Shown here: positions 32,760-40,489 of the stretch, one piece after another
How the letters are laid out: each line of letters opens with the position of its first letter
How positions within the stretch are numbered: the stretch's first letter is position 1
Assembly (NCBI GenBank): GCA_963725145.1
Contig: CAVRXL010000010.1
Location: 1,178,001-1,242,000 of the forward strand
DNA length: 64,000 bases
Direction of reading: 5' to 3'
Origin: DATAEE01 sp963725145
GTDB lineage: Bacteria; Acidobacteriota; Vicinamibacteria; Vicinamibacterales; 2-12-FULL-66-21
Position numbers and translations under genes: made by a program
Notes under the pieces: model-generated
What the model saw: the letters and a program-made list of their open reading frames with translations, nothing else
What the model was told of the DNA's origin: nothing
The model's database searches: none

Positions 32760-34919
32760 ATGTCACTCATCGACTCACTGCTGTCGGCGATCATTCGGCT
32801 CGACGGCGACGCGCTCGTCATGCACGTCGGTGAAAAGCCGTACGTCGTCACCTCTTCGTCGTCGGAATTGAACGCATTCCGTGGTCCCCTCGCCTGGGGG
32901 CAGGTCGAGCTGTCGTCGAAGCTGCTGACGACCGAGGCGGTCTCCGCCATGCTCGACCAGCTGCTGCCGCCGGACGTTCGGCGATCGCTCGAGGAAGTCG
33001 GCGCGGTGGAGCATGAGCTTCCGCAGAATCAGGAGGGCGTCAGGTTCTTCGTGATCGCCGCGCGCGGCGGCCAGGACATCTGGCTCGAGATCAGGCACGT
33101 GAAAGCCTCGGCAGCCGCCGCGTCCGCCGCTGCCGCCGAGGAGGCACCTGCGGCCGAAGCGCCGCCTCAGGCGGCTCCGGCAGCACCGGCACCCGCCGAG
33201 CCGCAGGTCGCCGCCGAAGTGCGCGCGACAACCGAGGTGCCGCCCGCGGCCGCGAGACTGGATCGGCAGGAGGCGCCCGAAGAGCCCGTCGTTCGCGAGC
33301 CGCCCGTTCCGGCGGCGGAAGCCGTTGCGGAAGAACCGGTCGCGCAGGCTGAACCCGTGCTGCAGCCGGAACCGTCGGTCGTGCCGATGGAGCCGACCGC
33401 GCCGATCGCGATGGATGCCGAGGTTCCTGAGCTCGAGCTCGTGCCGGACGTGTCCCAGGAAGCGCCGACCCAGGCGGACGTGGACGCGCTCCTGGCGTCG
33501 ACGGCCGCGGCGTTAGTCGAAGCCGAAGGTCAGCTGCGGCTCGAGGAAGACGCGCCGGTCCAGCAGGTTGCGCCTGTCGCGCACGCCGAGGCCGTTCTAG
33601 AGACCGCCATCGACTTGAGCTCGTTGACCAGCGCCGCGCCGGTTTCCGCGCCCGCGCCGGAGGTAGAGGCCTCGCGGGAAGCCGAGCCCGCGGCGAGCGA
33701 GCCCCGGCGGCCGTCCCCGCTTGACGCGGAGGCGACGGGCGGCGTCGAGGCCGCGATGCCCGGGGTGGTCGTGCCGATTTCACGGGTCGTGCGTGAAACG
33801 CCGCCCCCGCAGCAGGTCGCCGCTCCGTCCGATCTCGATCGGCTGCTTCGGATCGCCGCCGCCCGAGGCGCGTCAGCGCTCTACACGGTTGCGCGCACGA
33901 AGCCGGTCGTGCGGGTCGACGGTGAGATGCAGACACTCGACTCGGAAGACCAGCTGACGCCTGAAGTGGTCGAGGCGTTCACGATGAGCGTCGCGCCGGT
34001 GACCACGCGCGAGGCGGTCCGCGCGGGCGAGACGACGGAGTGGATCTGCGACATGGCGGAGGTCGGGCGCGTGCGCTGTCTGAGCTTCCGCGATCACCGC
34101 GGACCGGGCGTCATCTTCCGGATGCTGCCGCCACGGGCGATCTCCGCCGAGCAGCTCGGGCTGTCGAAGGAGATCCAGGCGCTGTCAGCGCTGCCGGATG
34201 GGCTCGTCCTGCTGGCGGGTCCTCGCGCAAGCGGCGCGTCGACTCTCGCCGCCGCGTTCGTGGATCTCGTCAATCGCACGCGGAGCGAGCACGTCGTCAC
34301 GATCGAATCCCAGATTCTGTTCCTGCACGAGGCGAAGCGGTCATTCGTCAGCCAGCGCGAGGTGCGCGGCAGGGGCGACGAGATTGCCGCAGCGGTACGC
34401 GCGGCGCTCCGCGAGGATCCCGACGTCCTCGTGATCGAGGAGCTGGCGTCGGCCGACGCCGTCGCCGCCGCGGTCGAAGCGGCGCAGAGCGGACGCCTCG
34501 TGTTCGGAGGCCTGCGCGCCTCAACCTCGGAGGCGGCGATCGAGCGGTTGCTCGAGCAGGCGCCGTCCGAGCGGCGCGCGCTGCTCCGGAGCGCGCTGGC
34601 TTCGACGCTGCGCGGCGTGATCGCGCAGGCGCTCCTCCGCAAGCGCGGCGGCGGCCGCGTCGCGGCGCGCGAGCTGCTGCTCAACACGCCGGCGGTCGCG
34701 GCGCTCATCGCCGAGGGGAACCTGTTCCAGATCCGGGCGGCGCTTCAAAGCGGCCGCAAGCTCGGCATGGTCCCGCTCAACGACGCGCTCACCGCGCTCG
34801 TGCGCGCCGGCGTTGTCGATCCGGGCGAAGCCTACCGGAAAGCCGTCGATCGCGAGGGTCTCGTGGCCCAGCTCCGCCGCGAGGGCTTCGACACGGCGTT
34901 CGTCGAAAGGCTGGCGTGA
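32760..34919 (+). CDS. PilT/GspE-like ATPase homologue with degenerate Walker A
   Basis: Residues 1-118 form a small N-domain found with such proteins (DGDALVMHVGEKPYVV); residues about 118-345 are an Ala/Pro/Glu-rich disordered linker; the rest aligns by motif with twitching ATPases: a PAS-like N-domain (LLRIAAARGASALYTVARTKPVVRVDGEM), the P-loop region LLAGPRASGASTLAAAF, an Asp-box-like LREDPDVLVIEE, and a His-box-like LVFGGLRAS. The P-loop lacks the invariant Lys (SGKST has become SGAST), and the His box lacks its His. It therefore probably does not hydrolyse ATP and may regulate type IV pili or another ATPase (inference). The next gene starts directly at its stop. Confidence 0.82.
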   Translation: MSLIDSLLSAIIRLDGDALVMHVGEKPYVVTSSSSELNAFRGPLAWGQVELSSKLLTTEAVSAMLDQLLPPDVRRSLEEVGAVEHELPQNQEGVRFFVIAARGGQDIWLEIRHVKASAAAASAAAAEEAPAAEAPPQAAPAAPAPAEPQVAAEVRATTEVPPAAARLDRQEAPEEPVVREPPVPAAEAVAEEPVAQAEPVLQPEPSVVPMEPTAPIAMDAEVPELELVPDVSQEAPTQADVDALLASTAAALVEAEGQLRLEEDAPVQQVAPVAHAEAVLETAIDLSSLTSAAPVSAPAPEVEASREAEPAASEPRRPSPLDAEATGGVEAAMPGVVVPISRVVRETPPPQQVAAPSDLDRLLRIAAARGASALYTVARTKPVVRVDGEMQTLDSEDQLTPEVVEAFTMSVAPVTTREAVRAGETTEWICDMAEVGRVRCLSFRDHRGPGVIFRMLPPRAISAEQLGLSKEIQALSALPDGLVLLAGPRASGASTLAAAFVDLVNRTRSEHVVTIESQILFLHEAKRSFVSQREVRGRGDEIAAAVRAALREDPDVLVIEELASADAVAAAVEAAQSGRLVFGGLRASTSEAAIERLLEQAPSERRALLRSALASTLRGVIAQALLRKRGGGRVAARELLLNTPAVAALIAEGNLFQIRAALQSGRKLGMVPLNDALTALVRAGVVDPGEAYRKAVDREGLVAQLRREGFDTAFVERLA

Positions 34920-35351
34920 GTGGTCGAGATCGCGGATGTCCGCCGGCGCGTGCTCCAGCGGATCGAGGACGCGCGTCGACGGGCCGCCGAGCGCCGCGTT
35001 GAAGTGGACGCCGCAGAGCGCGATTTCGCGCGGTTCTTGACGGAGGTGGCAGGGCCGATCTTCCGTCAGTTCGCTCAAGCGCTGGCGGCGGAGGGATACC
35101 ACTTCTCGGTCAATACGCCCGCCGGGCAGCTCTGCCTCGCCTCCGACCGATCGCGAAGCGACTTCATCGAGATCGAGCTCGATACCCAGCTCAGTCCACC
35201 GCAAGCCATCGGACGGGCGACCCGCGCCCACGGCGCGCGCACGATGACCTCGGAGCGGCCCCTGCGCCCGGGCGTGAAAGTCCACGAGCTGACAGAGGAC
35301 GATGTCCTGGACTTTCTCACCCTGGAGATTGGGCCGTTCGTCGAACGGTAG
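34920..35351 (+). CDS. Hypothetical protein (143 aa)
   Basis: GTG start immediately after the PilT-like gene's TGA, so the two are coupled. The N-terminal 50 residues are a charged helix (RRRVLQRIEDARRRAAER) likely to form a coiled coil; the remainder is alpha/beta with no known motif. It may be a partner of the degenerate ATPase. Confidence 0.7.
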   Translation: MVEIADVRRRVLQRIEDARRRAAERRVEVDAAERDFARFLTEVAGPIFRQFAQALAAEGYHFSVNTPAGQLCLASDRSRSDFIEIELDTQLSPPQAIGRATRAHGARTMTSERPLRPGVKVHELTEDDVLDFLTLEIGPFVER

Positions 35352-35360
35352 GAGCGCGCG

Positions 35361-36557
35361 TTAGATCGTCCCCGTAGTACGCAGACGGGCGATCTCCTCC
35401 ACATCAAATCCAAGATCGCGCAGCACCGCGTCGGTGTGCTCGCCGAGTTGCGGCGGTGGCGTGCGGACGGAGCCTGGCGTGTCGGAGAGCTTGATTGGCA
35501 CGCCGAGCGCTCGAATCGCGCCTGCGGCTCCATGCTCGAGCCGGGCGATCATGTCGCGCGCCGCAAGCTGCGGATCGCCGAGCACTTCGCCGATGTCTCG
35601 GACCGAACCGCACGGAACCCCCGCAGCGGTCAGCGCCTCGAGCCAATGGGCGCGAGGCCGTTCCGCCAACCGCGCCGCGAGGAGCGGTCGCAGCTCGTCG
35701 TAGCATGTCACCCGATCGCGGTTCGTCACGAACCGCGGGTCGCTCGCCAGGCCGTCCAGGCCGGTCGCGGCGCAGAACCGCCGCCACTGCTCGTCGTTGC
35801 CGACTGCGACGACGAAGTCGCCGTCCTCTGCCGTGAACGTCTCGTAGGGCGCGATCGTCGGGTGCCGGTTGCCCAGGCGGCCCGGGGAGCTGCCGGTTGC
35901 GAAGAAGATGCCGGCCTGATAGGTCAGCAGCGCCGCGGTCGCGTCGAGCATTCCGACGTCGACGAGCTGCCCGCGATCCGTGCGCTCGCGCGCAAGAAGA
36001 GCGAGCACGATCCCGTGCGACGCGAAGATGCCCGCAACGATGTCGGAGATGGCGACGCCGAGGCGGTAAGGTGGGCCATCCGCGGCGCCCGTGATGCTCA
36101 TCAACCCCCCTTCGGCCTGCACGACGGCGTCGTATCCGGGCAGGTCGCGCCTGGGCCCGGTCTGTCCGAAGCCGGAGATCGCACAGTAGACGAGTCTCGG
36201 GTGGTCGGCAGAGACCCGCTCGTACCCGATCCCCATGCGATCCATCGTGCCGGGCCGGAAGTTCTCGACGAGCACGTCCGCTTTCGCGAGGAGACGGTCG
36301 AGAACGTCCCGCGCCTCGCGCCGCTTCAAGTCGAGCGTGATGCTCTCTTTGTTCCGGTTGATGCTCAGGAAGTAGGCGCTCTCTCCGCGGATGAAAGGCG
36401 GCCCCCAGGCGCGGGTGTCGTCCCCCTTCCCCGGCTGCTCGACCTTGATCACGCGCGCGCCCATGTCGGCGAGCAGCATCGTGCAGTACGGCCCGGACAG
36501 CACGCGTGTGAAGTCGACGACGACGGTCCCGGCGAGCGGCCCTTTCGGATCGGCCAT
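35361..36557 (-). CDS. CaiB/BaiF family III CoA-transferase
   Basis: A 398-aa CoA transferase. Family blocks: GTVVVDFTRVLSGPYCTMLLADMGARVIKVE at the N-terminus in order, ENFRPGTMDRMG, and LPGYDAVVQAEGG, where Asp is the residue that forms the acyl-anhydride in this family. I chose the ATG at 36557 (MADPKGPL); the frame extends to a TTG at 36563. The acid substrate is not predictable. Its start codon is only 9 bp from the divergent glutaredoxin start. Confidence 0.9.
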   Translation of the reverse strand: MADPKGPLAGTVVVDFTRVLSGPYCTMLLADMGARVIKVEQPGKGDDTRAWGPPFIRGESAYFLSINRNKESITLDLKRREARDVLDRLLAKADVLVENFRPGTMDRMGIGYERVSADHPRLVYCAISGFGQTGPRRDLPGYDAVVQAEGGLMSITGAADGPPYRLGVAISDIVAGIFASHGIVLALLARERTDRGQLVDVGMLDATAALLTYQAGIFFATGSSPGRLGNRHPTIAPYETFTAEDGDFVVAVGNDEQWRRFCAATGLDGLASDPRFVTNRDRVTCYDELRPLLAARLAERPRAHWLEALTAAGVPCGSVRDIGEVLGDPQLAARDMIARLEHGAAGAIRALGVPIKLSDTPGSVRTPPPQLGEHTDAVLRDLGFDVEEIARLRTTGTI

Positions 36558-36566
36558 AATCAATTC

Positions 36567-36818
36567 GTGATTATCGTCTACACCACCGGCCCGAGCTGAC
36601 AGAGCTGCCAGAAGGTGAAAGAGTTTCTTTCACAGGCCGGCGCCGCGTTCGTCGAGAAGAACGTCGAAGAGGATGACGCCGCGTACCGCGAGCTGCTGGC
36701 TCGCGGGTTCCGCTCGGTCCCCGTGACGGTCTTCGGGGACCGGATCGTGAAGGGCTTCAACGAGCCGGAGCTCCGTCGCCTGATCGAATCCGCCGCGCCA
36801 CCGTCACCAGATCGCTGA
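36567..36818 (+). CDS. Glutaredoxin-like selenoprotein (TGA read as selenocysteine)
   Basis: From the GTG at 36567 the frame reads VIIVYTTGPS, then TGA at 36597-36599, then QSCQKVKEFLSQAG and a normal glutaredoxin end with RSVPVTVFGDRIVKGF (cis-Pro loop). Read as selenocysteine, the TGA gives a U-x-x-C active site (Sec11, Cys14) exactly where glutaredoxins have C-x-x-C. A hairpin of bacterial SECIS form begins 15 nt after the TGA. Without read-through the downstream part would lack its redox centre. Total 83 aa, the size of a small Grx. The last 62 bp overlap the convergent homoserine dehydrogenase gene. selA, selB, selC and selD are not in the window, so this remains a prediction. Confidence 0.8.
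36597..36599 (+). other. In-frame TGA, predicted selenocysteine codon
   Basis: Codon 11 of the glutaredoxin-like gene, three codons before the TGC for Cys14 (U-Q-S-C). Flanking protein sequence on both sides is continuous glutaredoxin. Confidence 0.78.
36615..36633 (+). promoter_or_regulatory. Bacterial SECIS-type hairpin
   Basis: Perfect 8-bp stem GTGAAAGA / TCTTTCAC closing a GTT loop. The loop begins 23 nt after the TGA and its first base is G; known bacterial SECIS elements have the apical loop about 16-37 nt downstream and a G in the first two loop positions. The codons used (AAA, TTT, CTT, TCA) are uncommon in this GC-rich DNA, consistent with selection on the RNA fold. Confidence 0.75.
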
Positions 36819-37794
36819 CGAGGGCGTAGGCGGTCTGCGTCAGCCCGCCTCCAAGCTGCGTCATGGCTATCTCGCCAAGAACGTCCGTCTCAAACACGAC
36901 CGCGTTCTGCATCCCGCGGAGTTGCGCCAGCGGGTCGCTCGCCGGGAGCTCTTCCGGGCGTACGCGCGCGTGTCCGTCCCGGGCCGACGCCACCAGCCGG
37001 ATCCGGTTGCCTCGCGCGGCCGCGGCCCGCACCTCGGCGCCGGTGACGCCGCGAATCCCCGTTCGGTCGACCTTCACTGGCGTCAGGTCCGCCCGCATCA
37101 GCACGTTCGCGAGCGCCGCCGCCTTTGCAGCCGCATCCCAACCGTCCACGTCGAGCGAGGGGTCCGCCTCGGTGATCCCGGCGCGCTGCATGTCGTCGAG
37201 CGCGGCGCCGAACTCTCCTCCATCCTCGAGCATCGTCAGGATGTGATTCGTCGTGCTGTTGACGACGCCCCGGAAGGCGGTGATGCGAACGCCGGGCATC
37301 GTCTCGCGGACGAGGTTGAACACAGGGACGCCGTCCATCACGGCCCCTTCGAAGAGGAACGACACACCGCGCTCGCGTGCGAGGCGATCGAGCTCTGCCC
37401 ACGCAATCGCTACCGGCCCCTTGTTCGCCGTCACCACGTGCAATCCGGCGAGGAGCGCCGCGCGGACGTGATCGAGTGCCGGTTGCCCCGTCTGCACGTT
37501 GAGGGGCGTCGTCTCGACGACAACGCCCGTCCGCTCGAACGCGGACGCCCGCCGGATGACCTCCACGGCCGGAGCTGGCTCGCCGAGCGCCCGGCCGGCT
37601 TCCACCGCATCCGCTGCCGCCACGGCATCCATGCCCGCTTCGTCAAACGTCGAGCCATGCCGAGCGGTCGCAATTCCGCAGACGCGAATGGTGAGGCCGT
37701 GATCGCGATCGAGGGTCTCGGCCTTCTCGCACGCGAGCCGCACGAAGCGGCGCGCGACGTTGCCAAAGCCGACGAGCACGAGATCGAGGCGCAT
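36757..37794 (-). CDS. hom: Homoserine dehydrogenase
   Basis: NAD(P)-dependent reduction of aspartate semialdehyde to homoserine in threonine/methionine synthesis. The N-terminal nucleotide fold is LVGFGNVARRFVRL; the catalytic domain shows VVTANKGPVA, FRGVVNSTTNHILTMLE, and AGITEADPSLDVDGWDAAAKAAALAN, whose Asp and Lys are the active-site residues. The form is 345 aa, a short enzyme without the ACT regulatory domain, so probably not feedback-inhibited by threonine through ACT. ATG at 37794 follows the aminotransferase stop by 2 nt. Confidence 0.93.
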   Translation of the reverse strand: MRLDLVLVGFGNVARRFVRLACEKAETLDRDHGLTIRVCGIATARHGSTFDEAGMDAVAAADAVEAGRALGEPAPAVEVIRRASAFERTGVVVETTPLNVQTGQPALDHVRAALLAGLHVVTANKGPVAIAWAELDRLARERGVSFLFEGAVMDGVPVFNLVRETMPGVRITAFRGVVNSTTNHILTMLEDGGEFGAALDDMQRAGITEADPSLDVDGWDAAAKAAALANVLMRADLTPVKVDRTGIRGVTGAEVRAAAARGNRIRLVASARDGHARVRPEELPASDPLAQLRGMQNAVVFETDVLGEIAMTQLGGGLTQTAYALVSDLVTVARRIRSGDGAPAR

Positions 37795-37796
37795 CC

Positions 37797-38951
37797 CTAC
37801 ACGGGCGCCGTCTCGAGAAGCAGATGTAGACGCCGGAGGCCTTCGACGAGGTGAGACGTCTCCGATCCGAAGCCGATGCGCAGGTACCCGTCCATGTTGA
37901 AGTGATCGCCAGGGACGATGAGCACGCTCTGCGTGTCGCGCAGCCGGGTGACCAGCTCGGTCGAGTTGATCCCGTGTCGATAGCCTACGTAGACGATCGC
38001 GCCCGCCTCCGGCGGAACATGGGAAAACGCGTCGCCGTGCGAGGTCAGCCAGTCCCTGATGACGGGATAGTTCGTCCGGATGATGCGCCGGGTGCGCTCG
38101 ATGATCGACGGCCGCCGCGCCGGATCGAGCGCGATGCGCGCCAGCAAGTCGCTCAATGCGCCCGGGGCGATCGTCGTGTAGTCGTGGTACGACCAGAGCG
38201 ATGCCGCCAGCGCAGGGGGCGCGACGATCCAGCCAATCCGGAGCCCTGGCAGACCGTAGGCCTTCGACAGGCCGCTCGTGACGATCACCCGCTCCGATCG
38301 CCCCCACATGGAGGGCGTGTCCTGGCCGTCCAGCTCGGCGCCCGTATAGATCTCGTCAGCCAGGATCCACGCCCCCTGCCGTTCCGCGATTGCGGCGATG
38401 CCATCCAGATCCGGTGCCTCGAGCCTCGCGCCCGTCGGGTTGTTCGGGTTGCAAATCAGAATCAACTTCGTCCGCTTCGTGACGAGCCTGGTCAGCTCGT
38501 CGAGGTCCGGACGCCATCGCCGCCCGGCCGCGGTGTCGTGCTCGCGGAGCGGCCACGGCTTCACGACGCCGCCGAAGCCGCGCACGAGACCCCATGCCTG
38601 CATGTAGTTCGGGGTCATCATCACGACCTCGTCTCCAGGCTCCACGAGGTGCCAGACCGCCAGGTAGTTCGCCTCTGATCCGCCATTGGTGACCTCGATG
38701 TGATCCTCGGTCACCCCGGGATAAAGACTCGCGATCGCGTTGCGCAGTTCGGGCGTGCCGTTCGACTGTATGTAGACCAGCTCCTGTTTGAGCAGGCGGG
38801 CCAGGTTGCCGCCGGTCGCGTCCCCGGCCTGCCGGACGTCGAGCAGCTCCTCGAGCCTCAGCGGGTGGACACCGCTTTCCGACAGGTTGAACTCGACCCG
38901 GTTCTCCCACGTCGACTGCAGCCGCTCCATCGCGAACGTTTCGATGCGCAT
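37797..38951 (-). CDS. Class I/II PLP-dependent aminotransferase
   Basis: Fold-type I aminotransferase of 384 aa. CNPNNPTGARLE holds the substrate/PLP-contacting Asn, LADEIYTGAE the Asp that binds the pyridine nitrogen, and TSGLSKAYGLPGLRIGW the Schiff-base Lys followed by the phosphate-binding Arg. It is the first gene of the pair with homoserine dehydrogenase, so a role in aspartate-family amino acids is plausible but not shown. TAGACT 6 nt upstream of its ATG (minus strand) suggests a leaderless promoter. Confidence 0.92.
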   Translation of the reverse strand: MRIETFAMERLQSTWENRVEFNLSESGVHPLRLEELLDVRQAGDATGGNLARLLKQELVYIQSNGTPELRNAIASLYPGVTEDHIEVTNGGSEANYLAVWHLVEPGDEVVMMTPNYMQAWGLVRGFGGVVKPWPLREHDTAAGRRWRPDLDELTRLVTKRTKLILICNPNNPTGARLEAPDLDGIAAIAERQGAWILADEIYTGAELDGQDTPSMWGRSERVIVTSGLSKAYGLPGLRIGWIVAPPALAASLWSYHDYTTIAPGALSDLLARIALDPARRPSIIERTRRIIRTNYPVIRDWLTSHGDAFSHVPPEAGAIVYVGYRHGINSTELVTRLRDTQSVLIVPGDHFNMDGYLRIGFGSETSHLVEGLRRLHLLLETAPV

Positions 38952-39017
38952 GGCGGTAGTCTAAGGTATCTTCTAGGCGCAGGACAGCCGACCTTGTCGC
39001 AGGAAACTGTTCCCGAG

Positions 39018-39797
39018 ATGGTTGCGATCCCCGCCGGAGAGTTCGTCATGGGCTCCGACGACGGGGATGAGGACGAGCGGCCCGCGCACCCGGTCCATCT
39101 CGACGAATACTCGATCGGCGTCTACCCGGTCACCCATCGGCAGTACGCCCGCTTCGTCCGGGAGACGAACCACCGCGCGCCCGCGGTCTACGAGCTGCCG
39201 CTCATCGTCACCAACGGCGGCCGCGATCGCGAACGGATGTTCCGGCGTCTCAGCGCCCAGTACGTCTGGAATGACAGCCAGGCACCGGACGGGCGGCTCG
39301 ACCATCCGGTGACCCTCATCAGGTGGGAGGACGCGGACGCCTACTGCAAGTGGCTGGCTGAGACGAGCGGCCGTCCGATCCGCCTGCCGACGGAAGCCGA
39401 GTGGGAGAAGGCGGCCCGTGGCGGACTCGAGCGGTCCCGGTATCCCTGGGGCAACGAGCTGGACCCGCTCAAGGCGAATTTCCTGACCGATCCGTCGCTC
39501 AAGATGTCGCACGGGACTACGCCGGCGCGTGCGTTCGCGCCGAACGGATACGGGCTGTACGACGTGATCGGGAACGTCTGGGAGTGGGTCTCGGACTGGT
39601 ACGGCGCCGACGTGTACCGGTCGGCCGGCGAGCGCAACCCGCAAGGGCCGGCCGACGGACGGCTCCGCGTGCTCCGCGGCGGGGGCTGGCCCGTCTCCGA
39701 CATTCGCATGCTGACCTGTTCGCATCGGCACGAGGTGCCGCCGGACACGTATTCCTACAGCATCGGCTTCCGGATTGCATCACCCGAGACGTCATGA
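39018..39797 (+). CDS. SUMF1/formylglycine-generating-enzyme-fold protein
   Basis: About 259 aa. The FGE-sulfatase fold signature is complete: MVAIPAGEFVMGSDDGDEDE, PVTHRQYARF, WEDADAYCKWL, RLPTEAEWEKAARGG, YPWGNELD, NGYGLYDVIGNVWEWVSDWY, VLRGGGW and IGFRIA. The copper-binding Cys pair of true formylglycine-generating enzymes is not obvious, so it may be a structural or other modifying enzyme of the family. ATG at 39018 follows AGGAAA; a TTG at 38994 is an alternative. The stop overlaps the SIMPL gene (ATGA). Confidence 0.88.
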   Translation: MVAIPAGEFVMGSDDGDEDERPAHPVHLDEYSIGVYPVTHRQYARFVRETNHRAPAVYELPLIVTNGGRDRERMFRRLSAQYVWNDSQAPDGRLDHPVTLIRWEDADAYCKWLAETSGRPIRLPTEAEWEKAARGGLERSRYPWGNELDPLKANFLTDPSLKMSHGTTPARAFAPNGYGLYDVIGNVWEWVSDWYGADVYRSAGERNPQGPADGRLRVLRGGGWPVSDIRMLTCSHRHEVPPDTYSYSIGFRIASPETS

Positions 39798-40489
39798 AGC
39801 CCGAATATTTAATGGCCGTGCTTGCGCTGCTCTTCACCCCGCAGGAACAGGCGCCGCGCGACGCCCGGCGCGAGCCCGTCGTCGTGACGACGGGGTCGGC
39901 GATCCTCCGGCGCGCGCCCGACCGGGCGTTCGTCAACATCGGCGCCGAGGCGCGCGCGGTCGCGCCGAAGGATGCGCAGGCGCAGAACGCGAAGACGATG
40001 ACCGCGGTGCGGGGGCGGCTGAAGGCGCTCGGGATCGCCGATTCGGCGATCGAGACTCGCGCGCTCGATCTGCAGCCGGAGTTCGACCATGCCGGCGGCC
40101 GCCAGAAGCTGCGGGGCTACGTCGCGCGCAACGTCATCGAAGTCCGGCTGGACGATGTGACGCGCGTCGGGGAGGTCATCGACGCGTCGATCGAGGCGGG
40201 AGCCACTTCAGTACATGAAGTCCGTTTCGATCTGAAGGACCGAACGGTCGTCGAGCGGGAGGCGTTGAAGGCGGCTGTAGCCGACGCGCTCGCGCGCGCC
40301 TCCGCGCTCGCATCCGGCGCCGGCAAGACGGTTGATCGGATTGTGACGATCGAGGAACAGCGCGCCGAGTTCGTCCCGATGACGCGCAACGTGATGTTCG
40401 CCCGGGCGGACGCGGCGCCGCAGACGCCCGTCGCCCCGGGAGAGGTCGAGATCCGAGCCAGCGTCACGGTGACCGCGGCGATTAGGTAG
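39794..40489 (+). CDS. SIMPL domain protein (DUF541)
   Basis: Short export signal (MKPEYLMAVLALLFTP) and a SIMPL domain: VVTTGSAILRRAPDRAFVNIGAEARA at the start in order, LKALGIADSAIETRALDLQPEF, RNVIEVRLDDVTRVGEVIDASIEAGA, ALKAAVADALARASALASGAGK. SIMPL proteins form multimeric periplasmic assemblies with a role in stress resistance in some bacteria. The TAG stop is supplied by the 5'-GTAG of a REP-like hairpin, and the gene overlaps the convergent rmuC by 8 bp. Confidence 0.88.
   Translation: MKPEYLMAVLALLFTPQEQAPRDARREPVVVTTGSAILRRAPDRAFVNIGAEARAVAPKDAQAQNAKTMTAVRGRLKALGIADSAIETRALDLQPEFDHAGGRQKLRGYVARNVIEVRLDDVTRVGEVIDASIEAGATSVHEVRFDLKDRTVVEREALKAAVADALARASALASGAGKTVDRIVTIEEQRAEFVPMTRNVMFARADAAPQTPVAPGEVEIRASVTVTAAIR

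Noticed and set aside
36615..36818. Glutaredoxin fragment starting at GTG 36615 as a complete gene
   Set aside because: It would lack the redox motif and first strand; the same frame upstream encodes both if the TGA is read as selenocysteine.
37797..38307. Upstream extension of homoserine dehydrogenase
   Set aside because: It overlaps the aminotransferase in another frame and lacks domain character; the nucleotide-binding motif starts at 37794.
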